Assembly (NCBI RefSeq): GCF_000002425.4
Contig: NC_037271.1
Coordinates: 5,708,735-5,772,734 of the forward strand
Direction of reading: 5' to 3'
DNA from: Physcomitrium patens
Lineage: Eukaryota; Streptophyta; Bryopsida; Funariales; Funariaceae
Length of the DNA: 64,000 nucleotides
Positions 34,865-46,330 of this stretch are shown piece after piece (the stretch's first letter is position 1; each line of letters opens with the position of its first letter). The notes below the pieces were generated by a model. That model was not told the origin of the DNA. It was given only the letters and a program-made list of their open reading frames with translations, and did no database searches. The translations under genes and the position numbers were made by a program.

Positions 34865-35412
34865 ATGGACATATACATTTATTTCAATAATTACTTATAT
34901 GATTAGATAGAAATATATAAATTTAGATTAATTTCATTAAGTCTTTTAGTGAAGCTTCTTAGAAGCTTCATAGACTCAGTTTTGACTTTAGATGTATTTG
35001 TAGGTCAAAAACTTGGCCAATAAGTTAACCACATATTGGTAGCTTGTGGAACAAGTTAATTCTACATAATAGCTTGTGAAACAAGCTAACCATCTGGCAT
35101 ATACATAAATAACTTGCCTTGCAAGTTAAGACATGTGGCTAACAAAGTCAACATGTTTTAGAGGTCCTATAGGACATCGCTATGTAGCTCCTACTTAAGA
35201 GTATATATGGACGCAAGAATGAAGCCTTTTTCACTCTTGTCAATGTTGTTCTAGTCTTTAGTCTTGTTTCAAGTCTTTCTAGTCTTCTTATTTTTGGCAA
35301 TAGCCATTCTAGTTAATATTACATTACCTTTTGAATGACTTTCTATTTCTCTTCAATGACTCAAGAGTGTATCAAAGATTTTCTTTCTTTGAGATTCATA
35401 TCCTTAACAATT
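34865..35412 (+). repeat. 3' LTR remnant of gypsy B1
   Basis: It matches 28024-28570 closely. Similarity ends near 35412 after CCTTAACAATT. The first 8 bp of the LTR are missing behind the family-A LTR. Confidence 0.8.
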
Positions 35413-35797
35413 GGTCTAAAATTGACAAGCTCTAATTCTTTTGTTTTAGACACTATAAACTAGACTCCATAGAGCAATCTGCTTTTGATGCTCAAAATGT
35501 AATATACTTCAACTAAGGTCTTTGAGTGTCAAGATTCCATTTCTCAATTGAAACTTAGAGTTAGGCATCATTGAAATGCCAAGAAAAATATTTTAGTACT
35601 TTAGTTCATTGGATTTCTAAAATATTGTTATATTTTATCTTATAATATGTTAAATAAATAACATGTCTTTCTTTAAGTCTTCATCTGAATTCCAAAGAAT
35701 CATAGAAGATTCAAATAAATCTTAAATGATTATACAGAATTTCCAAAAGATTTTTTTGCCTCCAAGCATCAAAAAAACTTTTGAAAGAGCTATTTTG

Positions 35798-35838
<41 letters not shown>

Positions 35839-36470
35839 TGAAGCTAAAAGAATCTCCAATCTTAACTATGAATCTTTTTGACTCAACTTAATCCTTTTGA
35901 TCTTATTCTTTAATCTTGTCATAGCTTCTTGATTGTGATACAAAGTGAAATTCTTATCTTTTATTTCCTTCAATTCTTAGATTATTTTTTTATTATTTTA
36001 TATTTGTACTTATGAAATTGAATAAGTTCATTTTATTGTAAATTAGAACTTATTTTTTTTTTATTATTTTCTTTTATTTTTTTCTTATAGAAATCTTATA
36101 TTTCTTCTTAAATGAACAATATTAATAATAGTGATGTCATAGATTCTTCTTTATTTTGCTTTGTTTTCAATATCTTGAATTTATTTTTTTATGATAGTAT
36201 ATTTTAGCTAGTAGTTAAAAGTACTTTGAATTATAATCTAAAGAAGTCTAATTAGATTTATTTTTAAATGCTATTGAAGTATTATAAGATTAGAAAACCA
36301 CTTTATTGACAAAGACATATAAAAAATGTGAAGGACCTCTTCTATATATGATTGATCCTTCATTATTAATAAATAAATAAGTTTGGATCTTTAAAAACTT
36401 AAAATCTATGGTTTAATAAATTTATGAATTTTAAGTTTTTATATTAAGTTATAATTTTATTAAGGTCATT
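35413..36470. other. Unassigned AT-rich stretch
   Basis: I see no frame, LTR or RNA gene. It may be the 3' part of the LINE that follows on the minus strand, but nothing shows this. It contains an (AT)n tract at 35801-35834. Confidence 0.4.
35801..35834. repeat. (AT)n microsatellite
   Basis: About 17 uninterrupted AT units. Confidence 0.95.
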
Positions 36471-37530
36471 TCTAAAGTATAAAGAAGTATCATCAGCAAA
36501 TATAGAGTTGATGTGTTGCACTTAGTTTGATAGGAGGATCCTTTAAATGTCATGGTGGATGTCGTCTAGCATATATCCTAGAGCATTTGATGTAAAGAAA
36601 AATAAATATGGTACAAGAAGGCATCTTTGTTTAACTGATCTCTCTAATTTGAATGGATGCTTGTATTTTTCATTTATTATAATGGATGCTGCAGCTTCCA
36701 TGTTCAATACCATGATCCATTTCAACTAAGTGGAAGAGAAGCCAAGTTGTTTCATTATGTCTTGTAAGAAGGTCCAGCTTATTCAATCGTATATTTTTTC
36801 AAAGTCTAATAGTATAAAGACTAAATCTTGCTTGCTCTCTTCTATTCAAGTTAATATTTTCATTGCTAAGAACATATTGTTAAAGATGCATCTTCCTTTG
36901 ACAAAGCTTATTTGAGCTTTTTATCCATCTAGGGAGGTTTGGAACTAATCTATTAACTAAAACTTTGGCTATGAACTTATATATAAAGCTTAAGAAAGAA
37001 ATAGGTTAGTAGTTAGTGATTATTGATAAATCCCTTGTTTTTGGAATCAATATAATATTGCTAGTGTTGAGTTTGGTGGATAATTTATCTTGTGTGAAGA
37101 CTTCATTGATTAGAGCCACTATATCCAATCCGATATTTTCTTAGCATGTTTGGAAGAATTTCATGAGTACTATGTCTATTCCTAAAACCTTCCCTCTCAA
37201 AATGCTATTCATTGCAACTTTCACTTCATGTTTAGTAATGTCATGTTTAAGTTCTATGTTTTGAGTGGATGTCACAACTTTCGGAGTATTGGAAAGGTAG
37301 TGTAACTTGGTTGTGTTGTTATTTTTTATATTGGGATCTCTGGTATATAGCTTTTTATAGTATTGTTGTACGTAGGATGCCATGTCTTCTTGTTTATTCA
37401 GAATACAGCCTCTAGAGTTAAATCCATGGATTTTGACTTTCTTGTCTCATGCTTCATAGTGTTGGAAGAATTCTGAGTTCAACCTATTGCCCATCTATGT
37501 CCACTTTGCCAAGGTTGCAATAAATTGTTT
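36470..37530 (-). pseudogene. LINE (non-LTR) reverse transcriptase remnant
   Basis: Minus-strand order from 37530 downwards: SYVQQYYKKLYT near 37375; a linker; then NTSNIILIPKTRDLS, NYxPISFLSFIYKFIAKVL and NRLVPNLPRW (about 36930-37065), the typical LINE fingers region; then MKWIMVLNMEAAASIIINEK, LERSVKQRCLLVPYLFFFT and ALGYML (36560-36725); and finally the catalytic SIFADDTSLY box at about 36478-36507. Stops and frame changes break it. Endonuclease and poly(A) tail are not recognised. Orientation and family are clear from the FADD box and motif order. Confidence 0.85.
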
Positions 37531-37579
37531 CTCTAATCTATTATGGCAAATTCTTTGGAGATGTAGTTGATTGCATTGT

Positions 37580-37581
<2 letters not shown>

Positions 37582-37611
<30 letters not shown>
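37582..37611. repeat. (AT)n microsatellite
   Basis: About 15 AT units, between the LINE remnant and the tRNA genes. Confidence 0.95.
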
Positions 37612-37613
<2 letters not shown>

Positions 37614-37801
37614 GAATGTATTGTGAAGAAGTTGTATTTCTATTTAAAGATATATTTTGGACTTGTGAGAATAATGTGCTAAAGTGAATTTCAAAGAGAG
37701 TGACCTGAGATTGTTTGACGGACGATTTATAACATTTAAACGATTTGAGAGCATTGAAAAGAAGGCTGATTTAAATGCAGAAAAAGCTGACAATAAGATT
37801 C

Positions 37802-37805
37802 AAAA
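37802..37805 (-). terminator. RNA polymerase III terminator (TTTT)
   Basis: On the minus strand a run of four T follows the tRNA-Leu 3' end by 3 nt. It is the first such run downstream of either tRNA. Confidence 0.8.
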
Positions 37806-37808
37806 GGA

Positions 37809-37889
37809 TGTCGACAGTGGGATTCGAACCCACGCCCTTTCGGACCAGTACCTGAAACTGGCGCCTTAGACCAACTCGGCCATATCGAC
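37809..37889 (-). tRNA. tRNA-Leu (anticodon CAG)
   Basis: It is an 81-nt class II tRNA with no intron. The acceptor stem pairs GTCGATA with TGTCGAC (one G-U). The D arm has the A-box-like TGGCCGAGTTGG. The anticodon stem CCAGT/ACTGG encloses loop TTCAGGT, giving CAG. A long variable arm and the T arm with GGTTCGAATCC (B box) follow. The discriminator base is A and CCA is not encoded, so it is a nuclear gene. It reads CUG codons. It lies 36 nt after the tRNA-Ala on the same strand. Confidence 0.97.
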
Positions 37890-37903
37890 AGGGTAACCCT
37901 CAC

Positions 37904-37924
37904 TCTCGCGAGGGGCGCGCGAGA
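37904..37924. other. GC-only hairpin between the two tRNAs
   Basis: TCTCGCG (37904-37910) and CGCGAGA (37918-37924) pair perfectly over 7 bp around a 7-nt loop. It fills most of the 36-nt spacer between tRNA-Ala and tRNA-Leu, which has no run of four T on the transcribed strand. Confidence 0.85.
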
Positions 37925-37925
37925 T

Positions 37926-37998
37926 TGGAGACGCCGGGTATCGATCCCGGTACCTCTCGCATGCAAAGCGAGCGCTCTTCCATTTGAGCTACACCCCC
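37926..37998 (-). tRNA. tRNA-Ala (anticodon TGC)
   Basis: It is 73 nt long. Acceptor GGGGGTG pairs with CGTCTCC, with two G-U pairs. The D arm has TAGCTCAAATGG (A box), the anticodon arm CTCGC-TTTGCAT-GCGAG gives TGC, and the T arm has GGGATCGATACCC, a B-box form usual for plant tRNA-Ala. The discriminator is A and CCA is not encoded. No T run follows it, so a polymerase III transcript could continue into tRNA-Leu. Confidence 0.97.
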
Positions 37999-38585
37999 TC
38001 AAGTTGTACAGGTGGAGCAGCATCAATTACATATTGCTAATTAGGTACTGCATTCATCAGTCAACTTTCAAACGTGCCAGTTTGGCCGGCTTCAGTAAAG
38101 TCAATTTCACCCGGACAAGGACTTCAACTCGCCTCTGAGATGATATTAACCTCCAGAGTTTCATGGTTCAGCAAAACATGAATCCGGCTGCCCCTCTTCC
38201 TACCAACACTGGCGAAATATTTTTGTTGCGCTCCACTGCGCGCTAAATCAACCTTACAAAACCATCGGACGCTCCACCCTCCTAGCCGCGTGCTCCGGTC
38301 TCGCCATTCTGAGTCGACATGATTCAAAGCACACCATTTCCTCACAACTACATCGGCATGCCACACCGTGAAATCCCCACCGGGGTTAAAAACGAGCACC
38401 GAAGTGCATTACAAAAGTGCCTTGGCACGTGTAGTCCTACCATTGGTCGTTACGGGCATGTGCCATTCCTGGGATTTAGATCCGTTACATGCCTACCCTT
38501 ATATCTTCTAGTCACAATTAATAAACTTGAATGCGGACTCACCTTAGATTTCATTATTACCCTTACGCTATATCTATCTGTGTTG

Positions 38586-38966
38586 TCATCTCGGGTGTCT
38601 TGGTCCTAGGTCGAAATACTGGCGCCCGTCTGCCATCCATCTTTGAAAGTTGTCACCATGTAAGTGCTGACCTGTGGCTGCATAAATCTCTGGGGCAGTG
38701 ATGCTGCCTCGGAACGACGGGTTGCGCCGGGCTGAGTCTACTAGGTGGATGAGATCTTCTGGTCTATATGGCACTGCATCAAACCATCTCTGTCTATCTT
38801 CGTTAGTTCTTTGTTGGCGTTGAGTCGTTCGGGGTGAGTCTGGAGGTTGGTCCAGTCGTTCGTATTCCATATTAGTTAGGATCTCTTCGACCTTATCGGC
38901 ATGCCACACGACTGTTGCTTGTACGTCGTCCACTTTCTGATCCCGAAGCAAAAGTGTTTCCCGCAT
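38586..38966 (-). CDS. Hypothetical protein, 126 aa, unrecognised
   Basis: It starts at an ATG (38964-38966) and has 126 codons ending in TGA. The protein is hydrophilic: residues 1-35 are acidic and helical-looking, about 36-60 is a Pro/Gln/Arg/Thr-rich linker, and 60-126 is a compact-looking segment with RWFDAVPYRPEDLIHLVDSA, SFRGSITAPEIYAATGQHL and a DNFQRWMADGRQYFDL end. It has no signal peptide or membrane segment. The composition looks like real protein rather than chance, but I do not recognise a family. It could be an exon of a larger gene or a gene fragment. A 15-bp word inside it (ATCGGCATGCCACAC, 38895-38909) recurs at 38352-38366. Confidence 0.4.
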   Translation of the reverse strand: MRETLLLRDQKVDDVQATVVWHADKVEEILTNMEYERLDQPPDSPRTTQRQQRTNEDRQRWFDAVPYRPEDLIHLVDSARRNPSFRGSITAPEIYAATGQHLHGDNFQRWMADGRQYFDLGPRHPR

Positions 38967-40330
38967 GCGCTCTATTCATTGGCCATGGAACGGTCTCCCG
39001 CTCTTTCGTGCTCACGCAACATCCCTGACATCACATCACACGTTCCCTAAAAACCTCCCTGCTCGTTTTCGCTGACCGGTCGGTTTCCACTTGCACTACG
39101 GCAATCTAGTAAGCTACAAGAGACGCATCATTTGCACCACCCCGCGGTGTAGCAACGTGCTCATACGCTAGAAAAATGTTCCTATCTTGGCACAAACCAC
39201 TCTACTTATATTCATGTATTGGCTGCCTTGTAGTGTCGTGAAGGTGGACGCGCACCACCCGAGAATAAGTGATGCGCCGTACATCTTCCAGATAATATCC
39301 TCAACATGCGAGAATTGTCGGTCACACTCGGCTTGCGCACATCGTCTTCGCAAAGCGATGAGACAGAAATCCATGCACCGTACAAAACTCAACGCACTCT
39401 GCTGTTAGATAGAGTTCACTCAGATGAGGAAAACGATTCCCTACTGTTTCCGCCTTCACGAGGCAGCCCCCTCACAACAACCTTTGGATCTGCGTAGAGC
39501 TCTTGACTGCTACAGCAATCTTGCGCAACCTGTGTGGTAGCATGTGGAAGCCTGTGCACGCAGCCAAGCAATCAAACAAGAGAAATGTCTGCAGCGCCGG
39601 GTGACTGCGGGGCTGAGACATTGACCATGACGGCAGCAGTGAATCTGCATTGCACAGCAGAAATGCGAGTTGCAGCCATCGAGCTCGTCTCATCCCAGAT
39701 CCTACAGATCCATCGTAGGCGATTGCCTTCGGATCGGGCTTGCAGTGCGGGAAGAGACTAGTTGTCAGGCCCTCCAGCACGACCTGCCAACGTAGCCATA
39801 GCGCGTCAACACGGCCATGCTCGTGAGGAATACCCACATGTAGCATCAGTGACATCCGTCCTGCCCCACCCACCCCTGGACTCTCCCGCGCAGCAACGCC
39901 GGCGGAGTGTCGTTTGTCTTTCAACGCACTAACAGATACAGCCAAGGTTATGTGTGCATTCACCGACAACTGAACAAAGCAGCTCCGCTCCTTGCTACAA
40001 CCTGTAATGCGGCTCGCAACAAGACAAGTGGGAATTGGAACGGATGGAACTGATGGTTTGCGAGGAGAGACAGCGGCAGAGCATAGTCGTGCTGTACCTG
40101 GTGGCTTGTTTCATTGCATGCCGAGGTTTGCGTCTCGCGAACCAGCAATCTATGCCGTTTCCAACAACAGGTGCATGTGGCATTAAGTTTCATCCCTCGG
40201 GTCCCAACACTTCAGTGCACCTTCGCGAGGATGCAACTTGCGGCCATGCACGAGAGGTGGTGGGTCAGATTTGAACTGATTCTATGGTGTGACAAGGTAT
40301 ACCTTCTTGTTTTGCATGGAATATATTGTT

Positions 40331-41384
40331 GATGTAATGCTTACAATCCTGTGAGCGATACAGTGATTGTTTTAGTTTGAACTATTCATTTATTTAGTGA
40401 TGTGTGACAAACTAGGACGCATCATGTTTTGGACGTAGGTGTTATTTGATGTGCGGGAGGGCAAGGATTGAAACCCTATGAAAATAACGCTTTGCAGAGT
40501 TGAAGTTGTAATCCAAGTACGCTATTACGAAATGACGTGTACAGAAGTGAAGACAGAAGATGAGGGATCATGAATGAGACTTGATATGCTGGCAGAACTA
40601 CATTTGAATAGAATGTACCATAGATTTTTATGATTTATTTTCACATCTTCATGATCTGGTGTTTTTGCCATTGTCTAGTAAGTGGTGTGTAGCTTTGTTT
40701 AAGGAAAGGTTGTTAAATAAATTTCAACCTGGTTTAGTTTCATGTCAATATTATGGCTTTTTGTATAGAGTATTTTGTAGCTAAATTAAATGTTGAAGAA
40801 GTTTATTTTAAAAAATTATATTGTGATTCATCTTCATAGGTTCATTTTTTTATTAAATAATTATGAAATTTCAATTGTAGGTTCATTCTTTGGGGTATTT
40901 TAGCTTTTGCAACATGAAGTTGATTTACTTTAAGTTGGTTGAAATTTCTTCATGTTTTTTGTTTTTATTGTTGAATCTAATTAATGATAGAGTAGCTTTG
41001 ATACTTTGATTTTCTTAAGCTTGTTATTCTTGTTTCTATTTTAATTGTTATAAATATACAATCAAATGTATAATATTCTTATTTTAGCATACATAAATAC
41101 TATATATATAGTATTTCTATATAAATATGTTTAAATATGTATATTTTTATTATAAAGTGTCCATATAATTATAGTCTTATTTTATTTTTTTCACACATTT
41201 AAGTAAATGTTGTGCAATATTTTACAATATTTTGTTATTATTTATCAATAGCTGGGAATTTTTTCTATTTTTGTTGTAGCTTTTAAAAAAGTTGCACTAT
41301 ATTTATTCAATGCTATTTGAAAAATATTTTATATTTATTATTTATAAGATTCTTTTATATTTATTCAAGCAATTGACTTTGCTG
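40331..41384. other. Unassigned AT-rich stretch
   Basis: I see no coding frame, RNA gene or repeat end. It separates the GC island from the truncated 5' end of gypsy B2. Confidence 0.4.
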
Positions 41385-41718
41385 TAAGATGTGATAATGG
41401 ACTTTTTGAATATCAATCTAAGAGTCATATAAGTGCACTTCAATGCTACTATAATTCAATGACAATGTCAATAACTTCTCAACACATACATTCAGAAGTA
41501 AAAGATATACAAATTAATGTGATACATTTCAAACTTCTTACTGAGCAAAAAAAATCTCGTTGTCATCAAGAAAGATTTTGGTTGTGTTGTAGAGAATCTA
41601 AGCACACTCCTCAACATTATTTAAAGTAGTAATGCAATCACATAATGAAGAGTACAGCTATTAAAGAAGATAGTATGTCAAAAAATGAGTTTGTTTAGCT
41701 ACAATAGCAAACGTGTAA

Positions 41719-42231
41719 TTGGAACCTTGTACATCACCTAGAGAAGTTCCTATTTTCTTTTCAAAAACTTTTCTTTGCTTTACAATAAATATTATTTTAG
41801 AACCTAAACATCACAAAGCCTCTATCTTGTTAGATTCAAGAGCCTCAGTATATTTCTTACATGAAGAATTTATTAAAAGACATAACCTACTTTTAGTATA
41901 GAAAATTAAACATGTTCACATAGAAGTCATAGATGGTCATCCATTGTCTTCAAGAAATGTTTCTCATGAAACCTTTCCTATAGAAGTAACAATTAATGGT
42001 CATAGTAGCTTTGTAATATTTAATATCATTAACTTTTCTTCTAATCCAATCATTTTAGATCTATCATGGTTAAAAAAATATGATCCAAAAATAGATTGGA
42101 TTTCTTGTAGTCTTCATCTTTTAAAAAATATAACTAAGAGTATAATTGATCAAGTAAAAAGTCATAAGTCTAGTGCAATTAAACATATACTTGTAAGTGC
42201 AAGAACTTTCTTGCATGCTACAAAAGAATGA
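41719..42231 (+). pseudogene. Gypsy B2 protease remnant
   Basis: The active-site segment is LLDSRASVYFLHEEF (DSR, as in B1). A TAG near 41899 and a frame break near 41940 follow. The conserved NPIILDLSWLKKYDPKIDWI end is intact. It is inactive for the same reason as B1. Confidence 0.8.
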
Positions 42232-42339
42232 TTACCTTGTGTCATTTATGCTGCATCTATTTCTAATGGTGGAAAGACTTCAAGTGGTATTTCAAGTCAA
42301 TATGAAGATTTTTAAGTAATATTTGAAAATAAGAATGCA

Positions 42340-43640
42340 GATACTCTACTAGAACATCATTCCCATGACTATTCAATTGATCTTTTAGAAGGACCTCAAC
42401 CTCCATTTGGACTAATTTACAATTTATCACAAAATGAGTTGGTTCAACTCAAGGAGTATATTGGAGAAAATCTAGCCAAGAACTTCATATGTAATTACAA
42501 ATTTCCAGCATGAGCTCCAATTTTATTTGTAAAGAAAAAAAATTGATCATTGTAGATGTGTGTTGATTATCAAGAATTCAACAAAATTACCATAAAAAAT
42601 AGATATCTGCTACCTTTGATATCTGAACTTTTTATTCAATTGAATTAAGCTAAGATCTATACAAAAATAGATGTACAATGAATATACAATCTTGTGTGCA
42701 TCAAAAAAAGAGATAAATGGAAGAATGTATTTTGAATAAGGTATGGATATTTTGAATACAATGTCATACTTTTTGGACTTACAAATGCACCAATAGCTTT
42801 TCAACATTTAATGAATAATGTTTTTCAAGAGTTTTTAAATGATTATATTGTCAGTTACCTAAATGACATCTTAATCTATTCTAAGAACATAGAAGAACAT
42901 AAACTTCATATTTGTCATAAGTTACCAAAACTAAGAGATGTAAGACTCTATGCCATGATAGAAAAGTGTATATTCCACACTACTTAGATTGACTTCTTAA
43001 GATATATCATTTGAAATGATAGACTTATAATAGATCTTAAGAAAATTTAAACTATTATAGATTGAATGATCTCAAAAACAATAAGAGATGTTTAATATTT
43101 TTTTGAGATTTGCTAACTACTACCATATCTTAATTAAAAACTTCTCTGAGATTGCAGCTCTACTTACACATTTGACTGGTAAAGAAAAACTTTAATGGAA
43201 TCAAGAAATAAAAGTAGCATTTGAAGCTTTAAAGATAATTTTTTTCTGCACCAATTTTGTATCGTATCGACTTTTCTAAGCCATTTTTTTATAGAAACAA
43301 ATGTATCAAACTTTGCTTTGGGTATTGTATCATCACAAATGAGAACAAATGATAAACTTCATATAATAGCTTTTCATTCAAAAAAAATTTTAAGAGCAAA
43401 AATCAACTACAAGATTCATAACAAAGAACTTCTTACAATTATTGACTTGTTTCAAGAATAGCACTATTATCTAGAAGGCGCTTGTAATCCAATCATTTTT
43501 TATACCGACCATAAGAATCTTAAATATTTTATGTCAATACATGTTTTGAATCATTGCCAAATCCATTGGAGCATGTTTTTGTCAAGATTTGATTTTAAAA
43601 TAACTTATTGACTTAAAAAATAACAAGATTTATCAAATGC
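42340..43640 (+). pseudogene. Gypsy B2 reverse transcriptase and RNase H
   Basis: The catalytic box near 42856-42867 reads YLND instead of YLDD (Asp to Asn, one G-to-A change). TGA stands at Arg positions near 42512 and 42733. RNase H landmarks ([27 protein letters not shown]) follow at about 43390-43530. There are many more stops. Confidence 0.85.
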
Positions 43641-44039
43641 TTATTCTAAATATTCTTATCTTACACCAAAAGAAAAAAATATATATCTTTTGATTAATAA
43701 AGAATAATTCTCTTGAAGCTAGAGCACTTTCATCTTTGAGCAATAAAATCAATGTTAACTATTGATTCAAATCTTATCAAGCAAATTAAATCAAGTATGT
43801 CCTCTAATCTTCTTATTCATGATATTAAAAATCTTTCTTTTAAGTCTTATGATGCTTCTAAGTTCAAGTTCAAAAACAACCTACTTTATTTTGAAAGATG
43901 CCTATACATTTTTTTTTAAAAAAATATGTTTACTTATTCTTCAAGCACGTCATAATTTTTCAGCGGTTGGATATTTTGAATACAACAAGAATTTAGAAAT
44001 TATATCCAAAGATATTTGGTGGCCACAAATGTGAAAAGC

Positions 44040-44920
44040 AATAAAAGACTTTGTCAAGTCATATAACATTTTTTCAAGATTAAAAACTCTTCATTATCAA
44101 TCCTATGGACTTTTTCAATTCTTATCCATTCCAAAACAACCATAGTCTTCTATTCCTATGGATTTTATTATGGATCTTCTAATCTCAGATTCTTATAAAT
44201 TTATATTTTTAATAGTATATTTTTTTACTAAAATGGCATATTTTATACCATATAAAAAAACTATTACAAGTAAAGAAACAATAAAGCGTTTCCCTGACAA
44301 TATCTATTACTATTATGGATTTTTTAAAGATATTATATTTGATGGAGGAACTTAGTTTGTATCAAGATTTTAAAGAATGCTTTTCAAGATTCTAAAGGTG
44401 GACATTAAATTATCTTTAGCTTTCTATCCTCAAATTGATAGACAAATAGAGCATGTAAATCAAATTTTGGAGCAATATTTGAGGTCTATCATTAATTGTC
44501 AACAAGATGATTAGACAATTCTTTTGCCATTGATAGAGTTTGCTTATAATAATATGATATATTCTTCTACATAATAAATATATTTTTTTGTTAATTATGG
44601 TAATCATTCTCGACTTGATATTTTTTACTTTTTAAAAGTTGATAATCTTGTAGTGAAAGATTTGATAAATCATGTATCTAAGCTACATAAAAAAATGAAG
44701 GCGTGACTCAAAGTGGCTTAAAAACAACAAAAGAGTAATGCAGATGCTTATTGTAAAGAACAACTTCATTTCTTCATTGGTGATAAGATATGGCCACTTT
44801 GTCATAATATTAAAATTATTTGTCGTAAAGATAAGTTGGACTATTGTAGATTTTAATCATTTTCTATTTATGAACAAATCAATCCAGTTGCTTATTGAAT
44901 ACATCTATTGGAGTCAATGA
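44040..44920 (+). pseudogene. Gypsy B2 integrase remnant
   Basis: MDFIMDLLISDS and FFTKMAYFIPYKK (44158-44260) give the start of the core. The first catalytic Asp position reads Tyr. DGGTxFVSRF near 44340 keeps the second Asp. TAG replaces Trp near 44143 and 44512. Decayed. Confidence 0.8.
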
Positions 44921-45770
44921 AAATCCATCCCATATTCTATGTATCTCTTTTAGAATCATATGAAATATTGAATATCCTAGGAAGAAGACATATACCACTG
45001 CCTCCTTTTTAGTGGATAATAATTAAAAATTTGAAGTAGAAGAAATCTTAAATTCAAGGTAGCGCCAATATAGGGTTGAATATCTTATTCATTGGTAGAG
45101 ATACAATAATAGTGAATGTACATGAGAGCTAGCAAAATATCTTACAAATGTAGTAGAGAAGGTCAATACTTTTCATCAATGACATCCAACAAAAGTAAGA
45201 TGAAGAATAGCAATCCTTTGCCATAAAAGAAATATAATTTAGGAAAAATTTCATTCTATTTTTTATCTTTATTTGTAGTTTTTATATAATTATTGAATCT
45301 TGGAGATGGAAAATAAATACGCAACAAATTTAAGTGAAGAGCTTATCAAACATAAAATTATTAAAAAATAAATTATGACTATTATAACCTTGAGGACAAC
45401 GTAATAGAGATAAAATCCTTCAAAAAAAATATGTTCTTCTTCAAATAAATGGTAAAATACAATGCATTTGATATTGCAACTTTAAAAGAAACTCTCAAAG
45501 TTTGGTGATTTTATTGGAGGTAGGCACGATTCTTGATGGTATTACAAATATTTTATTTGAAAGAAGTTATCAAGATTTTAACAATTATCAAATTATAGGG
45601 TGGTCTCTTTGCCTTGAAACGGGACATTATTGATGGCTGAGAGGGCCTATCAACCATCTTTGAAGGAAATAAAGATCAGATTATGTGGCAAATATAATTT
45701 ATTGTATCTTAGACTCTTTTAACATGTGATCATTATTCCTCATAGTCCTCATCTTTAGAAGGGGGAATAA

Positions 45771-46330
45771 TGTCACGGATATATATCTACTATAATTATT
45801 ACTTAAATAATATAAATAAGTAGAAGTAAGTAGAAGTAGATTAATTTCATAATATCTTTTAGACAAGCTTCTTAGAAGCTTTTTAGATGTTGTTTTGACT
45901 TTATATATATTTATAGTTGATTGATAGGTTAGAAACTTGGTTACAAGCTAATCACATGCCACATGGATTGGAAGCTTGCATAACAAGCTAATTATGTAGT
46001 ACTCATTTAGATAACTTGCTTTACAAGTTCAGATACATGTTCTATAAAATCAACACATTTTTGGAAGTTCTATAGAATGTCGCCACATAGATCCTATGTT
46101 AATAGTATATATAGATGCAAGAATGAAGTCTTTTTCACTCCTATCAATTCTTGTCTTTTTTCTCGTTTAGTTTCAAGAGTCTCTAGTTTTTTTATCTTTT
46201 GACAATAGCCATTCTAGTTTTTCTTTTAATATACATACTTCTTTATTTCTATTTCTTTGAAAGAATCTCACTTGTTTATTTGCTTTCATTAAGATTGTAT
46301 CTTTGTTACTTCCTTCAAATTAAATATTTA
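45771..46330 (+). repeat. Family-B LTR between B2 and B3
   Basis: It starts TGTCACGGATATATA directly after the B2 polypurine tract, so it is the 3' LTR of B2. The conserved TGACAATAGCCATTCTAGTTT block lies near 46200. From about 46330 the sequence becomes B3 internal DNA in the opposite orientation, so the right end is truncated or shared. Confidence 0.75.

Larger units (their letters stand above)
20523..35412 (+). mobile_element. Ty3/gypsy chromovirus B1 with nested element A
   Basis: This is a plus-strand gypsy element with gag, protease, reverse transcriptase, RNase H, integrase and a chromodomain. Its 5' LTR begins at 20523 (TGTTAGGG), but after 8 bp it is interrupted by element A and continues at 28024. 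Its 3' end is altered: a family-A LTR (33586-34864) replaces the last internal part, and a 3' LTR remnant follows to about 35412. All domains carry stops or catalytic changes, so it is inactive. Three more copies of this family lie at 41385-46330, 46331-53136 and 59755-64000. Confidence 0.85.
37800..40330. other. GC-rich, transposon-free island
   Basis: Base composition changes abruptly from AT-rich surroundings to a clearly GC-richer, CpG-containing stretch, and returns to AT-rich near 40330. It carries the two tRNA genes and one ATG-initiated ORF (38586-38966). Other open frames on both strands (for example 39472-39969 minus) look like by-products of high GC: they overlap each other and show no domain I know. 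No transposon ends were found. It may be a remnant of genic DNA or an unmethylated island. Confidence 0.6.
41385..46330 (+). mobile_element. Gypsy chromovirus B2, 5'-truncated
   Basis: This plus-strand copy of family B lacks its 5' LTR and most of gag. Gag-end sequence is visible from about 41385, then protease, reverse transcriptase, RNase H, integrase and a chromodomain remnant near 45030-45190. A polypurine tract (AGAAGGGGGAATA, 45757-45769) and a 3' LTR from 45771 complete it. It is more decayed than B1. Confidence 0.85.

Noticed and set aside
37684-38026. Frames of 61 and 96 aa across the tRNA genes
   Set aside because: They are produced by the tRNA sequences themselves and have no independent support.
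38124-38399. 91-aa frame on the minus strand of the GC island
   Set aside because: It begins at GTG, not ATG, and shows no domain. It could still be an exon, but nothing in the sequence supports it.
39472-39969. 165-aa frame on the minus strand of the GC island
   Set aside because: Overlapping frames on both strands are a by-product of GC-rich DNA. No domain, no codon bias and no support for translation.
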